64,000 bases of DNA from Chitinophaga pollutisoli (lineage in GTDB: Bacteria > Bacteroidota > Bacteroidia > Chitinophagales > Chitinophagaceae), in NCBI RefSeq assembly GCF_038396755.1, contig NZ_CP149822.1:4680001-4744000 (forward strand), written 5' to 3'. Position numbers and translations under genes: made by a program. The notes under the pieces were generated by a model, which did not search any database, was not told where the DNA came from, and saw only the letters and a list, made by a program, of their open reading frames with translations. Positions 58,838-64,000 of the stretch are shown piece by piece (position 1 is the first letter of the stretch; each line of letters starts with the position of its first letter).

Positions 58838-58958
58838 TTACAGGTAGGTTGAGATACCCTTGAGATACCCTTGAGATACCGTTCAGCCATCGTTGAGACT
58901 CCCTATAAAGGGGTAACTCAAGGGTGGCTCAACTGTGGGACAAGGGTGGGTTATACCT
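58838..58958. repeat. 11-bp-period foldback array C in a divergent promoter gap
   Basis: Occupies the 334-base gap between the divergent amidohydrolase and GH20 genes. TTGAGATACCC occurs at 58849 and 58860, TTGAGATACCG at 58871, TTCAGCCATCG at 58882 and TTGAGACTCCC at 58893, all exactly 11 bp apart. After about 7 bp of spacer the inverse units follow at 58911, 58922, 58933 and 58944. Read on the other strand these are TTGAGTTACCC, TTGAGCCACCC, TTGTCCCACAG and ATAACCCACCC. The consensus of both halves is TTGAGNNACCC. ACAGGTA at 58840 and TACCTGT at 58953 form the outer ends. Function unknown. Confidence 0.82.
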
Positions 58959-59073
58959 GTGCGTACATTTAAGTATCCCTTGATTTTCATCAGGTCAGGC
59001 GGGCAGCAGGGACAAAGCCGGAATGAACGTCAAATGTATTATTTTCACCCCCGGATAAAAATCACAGTGAACA

Positions 59074-61299
59074 ATGAAGCGACTCGGTTTGATCGCGCTG
59101 CTGGCCGCAGGTATGCAGGCGCAGGCGCAAACAGCGCGGGTGAATGTTATTCCCGCACCCGTACAGGTGCAGGAACAGCCCGGACAATTTACCATCAATA
59201 TGCAAACAACGATATCGGCGGACCCCGTTTTCACGGACGCGGCGGCCCTGCTGTCGGAGCAATCCGGCATCGCCCTGAAGAGGGGCGGGCAGGGGAGCAT
59301 TCGTATCCTGCGCGAGATCACGCGGCAGGCGGCAGACAGCGCGGCGTACCGTTTACTGATCTCGCGGGACGAGGTGCGGATTTACGCTTCCGGCCGCGCG
59401 GGCGCCCTGCACGGTATTTATACGTTGCTGCAGATCATGGCGACGCAGCCCGATCCGCGCATCCTCCCGGCGGTTACGATTGCGGACCGGCCACGCTTCG
59501 GCTACAGGGGGCTGCATCTCGATGTATCCCGTCATTTCTTCCCCCTTACGTTCGTTTACAAATACATCGACCTCATGGCGATGTACAAGATGAACGTTTT
59601 CCACTGGCATATTACCGACGGGGCCGGATGGCGCCTGGAGATTAAAAAATATCCCGCGCTCACGCAGCAGGCGGCCTGGCGTACATATGCCAATTATATG
59701 GAATGGTGGAACAGCCCGCGTCATTATCTCGAAGAAGGCAATCCCAATGCCTACGGCGGCTTCTATACGCAAGACGAAGCCCGCGCCGTGGTTGCCTACG
59801 CCGCGCGCCGCGGCATCACCGTGATCCCGGAGATCGAAATGCCGGGGCACTCCGAAGAAGTGCTCGCCGTGTACCCGCACCTTTCCTGCGCGGGGGAACC
59901 GTATCGGCAATCCGAATTCTGCCTCGGCAACGACAGCACCTTCATTTTCCTGGAAGATGTGCTGCGCGAAGTGATGGACATCTTCCCGTCGAAATACATC
60001 CATATCGGCGGCGACGAAGCAGAGAAAAAGCATTGGAAGGCATGCCCCAAATGCCAGCGCCGCATCCGCGGGCATCAGCTGGCCAACGAGGAAGGGCTGC
60101 AAAGTTATGCTGTGAAGCGCATGGAAAAATTCCTCATCGCCAACGGGCGAAAGCTCATGGGCTGGGATGAGATCCTGGAAGGCGGCCTGGCCCCTGAAGC
60201 CACCGTGATGAGCTGGCGCGGCGAGAAAGGAGGTATTACCGCCGCTTCCGAGGGGCATGATGTGGTGATGACACCCGGCGGGTACTGTTATTTCGACAGT
60301 TACCAGTCCGATCCTTCCACGGAGCCCCTTACCATCGGCGGCTACCTTCCGCTTTCGAAAGTCTATTCCTACGAGCCGGTGCCGGCGGCGCTGGCGGCGG
60401 ATAAGGCGCATCATGTGCTGGGCGCGCAGGCCAACGTGTGGGCCGAATATATGCCCACGACTTACCAGGTGGAGTACATGGTATTCCCGCGTGTACTTGC
60501 GTTATCGGAAGTGGTGTGGTCGCAAAAAGAAAAGCGCAGCTGGGAAGATTTTAAAACGCGGTTGCAGGCGCATTACCGGCTGTTGCAACGAAAGCAGGTG
60601 AATTATTACCGCCCATCCTGGCAGCTGGAGCCCAAAACCATCATCGATACCACGCGCAGGCTGACCATCGTTTCGTTTGAAACGGAGCAGTTCCGCCCGG
60701 TGATCCGCTATACACTCGACGGCACACGGCCCACGATGCATTCCATTTTGTACAGCGGCCCCGTGGAAGTGCCTGGCACCGCGCAGCTCATTGCGGCCGT
60801 ATTCCGCGATACGATGTTGATGGGCCGCCCGGTGACGGTGCCCGTCAATTATCACAAGGCGATTGGTAAAAAAGTGATCTACAACGCGCCCTGGAGCGGC
60901 AGCTATCCTGCGCAGGACGCGGCCACCCTGGTAAACGGGTACCGCGGTTCCCTCACTTACGGCGACGGCCAGTGGCAAGGTTTCCTGGGCAAAGGGGTGG
61001 ATGTGACTATCGACCTTGGCGTATCGCAGCCGCTGGAAAGCTTGCAGATCGGGTTCATGCAGCTGACGGGCCCGGGCGTGTACATGCCACCGGCGGTGAC
61101 GGTACAGGTGGCCGACGATCCGGCGGCGTTCGGCAAAGCTGAAGCACTGACCGTCGAAAACGATGTGCCGCCTACGCACGAGAAGCTTATTTTCAAGGAT
61201 TTCAAATTCGGGCTGCAGGGGCAGAAGGGGCGGTACATCCGTGTGAAAGCCCCCGTGCAGAAGGGCTTCCTGTTCACGGACGAGATTATCGTATATTAG
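59074..61299 (+). CDS. Beta-N-acetylhexosaminidase (GH20)
   Basis: A 741-residue secreted glycosidase. The signal peptide (about 1-18) precedes a GH20b domain (about 25-145) and the catalytic barrel (about 146-490). The catalytic Asp-Glu pair is Asp314-Glu315 in YIHIGGDEAEKKHW; RGLHLDVSRHFFP (about 149) and FHWHITDGAGWRLEIKKYP (about 176) are also typical. C-terminal modules include an Fn3-like/CHB_HEX-C-type domain (about 530-590, IRYTLDGTRPTMHS) and a discoidin-like carbohydrate-binding domain (about 600-740). It removes terminal GlcNAc/GalNAc, for example from chitin oligomers or glycans. Confidence 0.94.
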   Translation: MKRLGLIALLAAGMQAQAQTARVNVIPAPVQVQEQPGQFTINMQTTISADPVFTDAAALLSEQSGIALKRGGQGSIRILREITRQAADSAAYRLLISRDEVRIYASGRAGALHGIYTLLQIMATQPDPRILPAVTIADRPRFGYRGLHLDVSRHFFPLTFVYKYIDLMAMYKMNVFHWHITDGAGWRLEIKKYPALTQQAAWRTYANYMEWWNSPRHYLEEGNPNAYGGFYTQDEARAVVAYAARRGITVIPEIEMPGHSEEVLAVYPHLSCAGEPYRQSEFCLGNDSTFIFLEDVLREVMDIFPSKYIHIGGDEAEKKHWKACPKCQRRIRGHQLANEEGLQSYAVKRMEKFLIANGRKLMGWDEILEGGLAPEATVMSWRGEKGGITAASEGHDVVMTPGGYCYFDSYQSDPSTEPLTIGGYLPLSKVYSYEPVPAALAADKAHHVLGAQANVWAEYMPTTYQVEYMVFPRVLALSEVVWSQKEKRSWEDFKTRLQAHYRLLQRKQVNYYRPSWQLEPKTIIDTTRRLTIVSFETEQFRPVIRYTLDGTRPTMHSILYSGPVEVPGTAQLIAAVFRDTMLMGRPVTVPVNYHKAIGKKVIYNAPWSGSYPAQDAATLVNGYRGSLTYGDGQWQGFLGKGVDVTIDLGVSQPLESLQIGFMQLTGPGVYMPPAVTVQVADDPAAFGKAEALTVENDVPPTHEKLIFKDFKFGLQGQKGRYIRVKAPVQKGFLFTDEIIVY

Positions 61300-61303
61300 A
61301 AGT

Positions 61304-62194
61304 ATGAATTACAAAACCCTCGGCAGCAGCGGGCTGCGTATCAGTGAAGTTTCTTTCGGCTGCATGTCGCTCGGGATGGATGACGCCGCCAACGCGCGCT
61401 TGCTCCACCGGGCGGTAGCGCTGGGCATCAACTTTTTCGATACGGCCGACCTCTACGACAAAGGCTTCAATGAAAGCAGTGTGGGCAAGGCGCTGAAAGA
61501 GAAGCGCAAAGACGTCATCATCGCCACCAAAGCCGGCAACCAGTGGCGCCCCGACGGCACCGGGTGGGATTGGAACCCGCATAAGGATTATATCCTGGCA
61601 TGCGTGGAAAAGAGCCTGCAGCGGCTGCAGACCGATTACATCGATTTATACCAGTTGCATGGCGGAACGATTGAGGATCCTATCGACGAAACCATCGAGG
61701 CGTTCGAACTGTTGCAGCAGCAGGGAAAGATCCGGTATTACGGGATTTCTTCCATCCGCCCCAACGTGATCCGCGAATATGCGAAACGCAGCAACATCGT
61801 GAGCGTGATGATGCAATACAGCCTGCTCGACCGCCGGCCGGAAGCATCCTGTTTGCCCATTCTCCAGCAACATAACATCGGTGTGCTGGCGCGCGGCAGC
61901 CTGGCCAAAGGCTTGCTCGCCGGGAAGCCCGCTGTAGATTACCTTCACCTGTCGCAGCATGAAGTGGAACGCGCGCAAGCCGCCATCGCGGAAGTGTCGG
62001 GGAAGGAACGTACGCCTGGACAAGCGGCGGTGAAGTTTGTGCTGATGCATCCGGCGGTGACAAGCGCCGTGGCAGGCCTGCGCACCATGGCGCAATTGGA
62101 GGACGTAGCGGCCGGAGCGCCGCGTTTTAATGAAGCGGAATACGAAATGCTCACCGCCAGCGTGCCCGTCCGCGAATACGAACAGCACGTCTGA
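61304..62194 (+). CDS. Aldo/keto reductase
   Basis: A 296-residue NADPH-dependent oxidoreductase with TIM-barrel fold. The catalytic Asp and Tyr lie in FFDTADLYDKGFNE (about 45-58) and the lysine in VIIATKAGNQW (about 75). LQTDYIDLYQLHGG (about 107) gives the His, and VTSAVAGLRTMAQLED (about 250) the cofactor site. It begins four bases after the hexosaminidase stop, so it is probably co-transcribed and may act on a sugar product (inference). The length is on the short side of the family. Confidence 0.9.
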   Translation: MNYKTLGSSGLRISEVSFGCMSLGMDDAANARLLHRAVALGINFFDTADLYDKGFNESSVGKALKEKRKDVIIATKAGNQWRPDGTGWDWNPHKDYILACVEKSLQRLQTDYIDLYQLHGGTIEDPIDETIEAFELLQQQGKIRYYGISSIRPNVIREYAKRSNIVSVMMQYSLLDRRPEASCLPILQQHNIGVLARGSLAKGLLAGKPAVDYLHLSQHEVERAQAAIAEVSGKERTPGQAAVKFVLMHPAVTSAVAGLRTMAQLEDVAAGAPRFNEAEYEMLTASVPVREYEQHV

Positions 62195-62243
62195 ACGTGT
62201 AATCGCTTCCGGCTAAACTAATAAGTTTGTTGTTGATACAGAA

Positions 62244-62280
62244 AAGGCTGACCGCTTATCCGGTCAGCCTTGTATTTTTT
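62244..62280. terminator. Terminator between convergent aldo/keto reductase and lipoprotein genes
   Basis: Stem AAGGCTGACCG / CGGTCAGCCTT (62244-62254 / 62261-62271) with a short loop, followed by GTATTTTTT on the plus strand. It is also usable on the minus strand. Confidence 0.8.
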
Positions 62281-62293
62281 ATCTGGAAGATGA

Positions 62294-62932
62294 TTATTTC
62301 TTCAGCAGCCCCTGGCGTTCCAGCGCCTGCACGAGCGCTTTGGTGTAGGACCGGGAGAAGTCGTCGATGCTGTTGGGATTGATGGTTTCCGATTGCACGG
62401 AAAACAGCAGTGATTCGTTGCCGGCGTCATAGAGGTTGCTTTCGAGGAAGTAGGTTTTATCGGTGGTGTAGTACCCCGGGTTGTACATCATCGGGTAATA
62501 ATAGTTGTAGTATCCCCAGAAACTGCCATACCAGCCCCAGGCGGGATACGGGGCGTAAGGGCCCGAACCCGGGACGTATCGGGTTTCGCTGGTTTTATCG
62601 ACAACAGCCATGGTGAAAATGGCGTCTGCCCCCAGTTCGCGCACCTTGTTGAGAATGGCTTCTTTGGAGGGCACGTTTTCGCGGGTAAAGTTTGGCGGGA
62701 AGATTTCGCCGCTTTTAATGGCTTTATAACCCCTGTCCTGCGCCGCGGCCGCCAGGTTGTTCTCGATACTTTGCTTGGCGGCCTGGTTGTGTACCATGGC
62801 GGCAATGAAGATCGTGTTGTACGATTTTTCCGGAGCGTCGGGTGTTCTCCAGAAATTCGTGACCTGCGTGGTAGTGGCGCAGGCCGACAACAGCACGATG
62901 GCAAACAGTGTCAGGTAGGATGAAGTTTTCAT
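62294..62932 (-). CDS. Hypothetical lipoprotein, DUF4136-like layout
   Basis: A 212-residue lipoprotein with lipobox LLSAC (Cys about 18). A beta/alpha N-terminal part (YNTIFIAAMVHNQAAKQSIE at about 38) is followed by DAIFTMAVVDKT (about 102), a Tyr/Pro/Gly-rich insert (about 120-155) and a final helix, SRSYTKALVQALERQGLL. The arrangement resembles the DUF4136 lipoprotein encoded at 44625, but the sequences are distant and I would not assign the family firmly. Probably outer-membrane associated; function unknown. Confidence 0.72.
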   Translation of the reverse strand: MKTSSYLTLFAIVLLSACATTTQVTNFWRTPDAPEKSYNTIFIAAMVHNQAAKQSIENNLAAAAQDRGYKAIKSGEIFPPNFTRENVPSKEAILNKVRELGADAIFTMAVVDKTSETRYVPGSGPYAPYPAWGWYGSFWGYYNYYYPMMYNPGYYTTDKTYFLESNLYDAGNESLLFSVQSETINPNSIDDFSRSYTKALVQALERQGLLKK

Positions 62933-62983
62933 GGTTTTGGTGCTTTTATACTAACCTAACAAGACACGTGAGGAAAAGTTGCG

Positions 62984-63967
62984 TTACCTGGCCTGCCAGA
63001 GTGCGTCGACAAACCAGTTTTTATCGTCCGTGAAGTTTTTCACCGGTGCGAACCCACAGCTGGAAGCCATTTCCCGGATGCCGTCGGGCGTGTATTTCTG
63101 GGAGATTTCCATGTATATGGGTTCGTCTTTCCGGAACCGGATGATGCTGCCGCCGATATGTACGGCCTGGTCGCGAAGGCTCACCAGGAAGCTTTTACAG
63201 GCGCCGGTGGACGGGTCATAAGTCGGGTAATGGAGGAAATGATGCCGCTGGAAATCGGCGTCCAGTTCGCGGTTGATGCGGGTGAGGAGGTTGAGGTTGA
63301 AGTCGCGGGTGAAGCCTTGCCGGTCGTTGTACGCATCGAGGATGAGGCGCGGGTTTTTCTGCAGATCGAAGCCGATGAGCAGGAAATCCCCCGGCCGCAG
63401 CTGGCGGCGCACTTCAGACAGGAAGCCCATGGCTTCTTCCGGCGTGAAATTCCCGATGCTGCTGCCCATGAACATCACCACGCGGGCGCGGCCAGGCGTT
63501 TGTCCAGAACGGGCCAGCATTTCCATGTATTCTCCGTTGAGCCCCTGGACGTCGAGGCCGGGAATCTGTTCGGGCAATGTATCCTGCAGGTGCCGGATGA
63601 TGTTGCCGGATATATCGATGGGATAATACCGGTTCCCTATGCCCGCGCGCATCCATTCGCGGAGGAGGTGGATGGACTTGGAAGCGTCTCCGGCGCCCAG
63701 TTCCACCAGGTCGGCCTGCGACGCCACGGCGCGGATGGCGGATACGATGGCGGCGGACTGCGTTTCCAGTATCTCCATTTCGCAACGCGTCAGGTAATAT
63801 TCCGGGCAATGCATGATCTGCTGGAACAGCGCATCGCCGGCGGCATCATAGAAATATTTGGACTGGAGCCTCTTGGGCTGCGATTGCAAGCCTTCCAAAA
63901 CGTCCCGTAAAAATGCCTGGCGCGCTTTGGAAACGGGCGCGGCCAGTGTAGCGGTTACTGATCTCAT
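62984..63967 (-). CDS. egtD: L-histidine N(alpha)-methyltransferase (ergothioneine biosynthesis)
   Basis: A 327-residue SAM-dependent enzyme that trimethylates histidine to hercynine, the first step of ergothioneine synthesis. LQSKYFYDAAGDALFQQIM (about 34), PEYYLTRCEMEIL (about 55), the SAM loop LVELGAGDASKS (about 87), YPIDISGNII (about 115), VVMFMGSSIGNFTPEEA (about 163) and LIGFDLQKNPRLILDAYND (about 197) are hallmarks. The 3' end of a probable egtB precedes it with three bases between, so the two enzymes are likely made from one operon. Confidence 0.93.
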   Translation of the reverse strand: MRSVTATLAAPVSKARQAFLRDVLEGLQSQPKRLQSKYFYDAAGDALFQQIMHCPEYYLTRCEMEILETQSAAIVSAIRAVASQADLVELGAGDASKSIHLLREWMRAGIGNRYYPIDISGNIIRHLQDTLPEQIPGLDVQGLNGEYMEMLARSGQTPGRARVVMFMGSSIGNFTPEEAMGFLSEVRRQLRPGDFLLIGFDLQKNPRLILDAYNDRQGFTRDFNLNLLTRINRELDADFQRHHFLHYPTYDPSTGACKSFLVSLRDQAVHIGGSIIRFRKDEPIYMEISQKYTPDGIREMASSCGFAPVKNFTDDKNWFVDALWQAR

Positions 63968-63970
63968 CGG

Positions 63971-64000
63971 TTACGGTTTTATGGTTTTAGCCAGCCGGAT
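63971..64000 (-). CDS. egtB: Probable EgtB (hercynine oxygenase), last nine codons
   Basis: Nine sense codons ending IRLAKTIKP and a TAA at 63973-63971 enter from the right edge, three bases before the egtD start. A terminal GIRLA-type sequence is typical of EgtB, the sulfoxide synthase that follows EgtD in the pathway. The fragment is too short to be sure, so the call rests mainly on the egtD neighbour. Confidence 0.5.
   Translation of the reverse strand: MRLAKTIKP

Overview
The window looks like chromosomal DNA of a member of the Bacteroidota, most probably a Chitinophaga-like member of the Chitinophagaceae (inference). The reasons are the recurrent -7 promoter box TAnnTTTG, often with TTG 18-20 bases upstream at tRNA genes, the moderately high GC content, and the gene families: DUF4142, DUF4136 and DUF6786-type proteins, GH20 hexosaminidase, DUF1343/NamZ, ExbB/ExbD and a three-subunit transhydrogenase. 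Most of it is ordinary housekeeping DNA. The accessory signals are concentrated near 10.6-12.1 kb, 38.1-42.2 kb and 57.2-59.0 kb.

Layout. 0-10.6 kb: the 5' end of gcvP, a cysteine-cluster protein, an MFS transporter, a PQQ-type sugar dehydrogenase, a tail-specific protease with a broken N-terminus, an OxyR regulator, an unknown secreted protein, a methyltransferase, a DUF5071 protein and a ChaA-like antiporter. 10.6-12.1 kb: a 427-base gap carrying an 11-bp-period foldback array, a broken Rhs-type gene, and a TPP riboswitch with terminator on the minus strand but no thiamine gene after it. 12.1-14.6 kb: a DUF4142 lipoprotein, an unknown protein and an esterase. 14.6-23.1 kb: a heme cluster, with hemA-hemC-hemD-hemE-hemF-hemB-hemL as one tightly packed minus-strand operon and hemH divergent. 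Together these run from glutamyl-tRNA to protoheme except for protoporphyrinogen oxidase and the aminoacyl-tRNA synthetase. 23.2-26.3 kb: pntAA-pntAB-pntB. 26.3-38.0 kb: an rRNA methyltransferase, a LysM/RlpA-like protein, DUF1343-fmt, an FKBP isomerase, pepT, exbB-exbD, prmC, ribD, an IMPACT protein and a DUF6786-type lipoprotein.

38.1-42.2 kb: tRNA-Gly(GCC), a second 11-bp array, a small membrane protein, a glycosyltransferase, a histidine kinase, and a YefM/YoeB toxin-antitoxin pair lying between two nearly identical tRNA-Leu(GAG) genes. 42.3-57.2 kb: a DUF2130 protein, a HAD phosphatase, envelope proteins, apbE, an acyl-CoA dehydrogenase, pyrF, a sugar isomerase/oxidoreductase pair, a PaiB-like protein, mrp, a 3-hydroxyacyl-CoA dehydrogenase, a GlxA-like regulator and a zinc-ribbon protein. 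57.2-64.0 kb: an amidohydrolase with a shifted C-terminus, a third 11-bp array in the divergent gap before a GH20 hexosaminidase, an aldo/keto reductase, a lipoprotein, and egtD preceded by the last codons of a probable egtB.

The signals most worth following are three. First, three intergenic arrays are built of ~11-bp degenerate units, in two of them followed by units in inverted orientation; their units share a loose consensus (about TTSANNNAYCC), and I do not recognise the family. Second, an orphan TPP riboswitch now lies in what looks like the 3' UTR of an unrelated lipoprotein gene. Third, two genes are out of frame at C/G homopolymers that are each one base short of the expected length.
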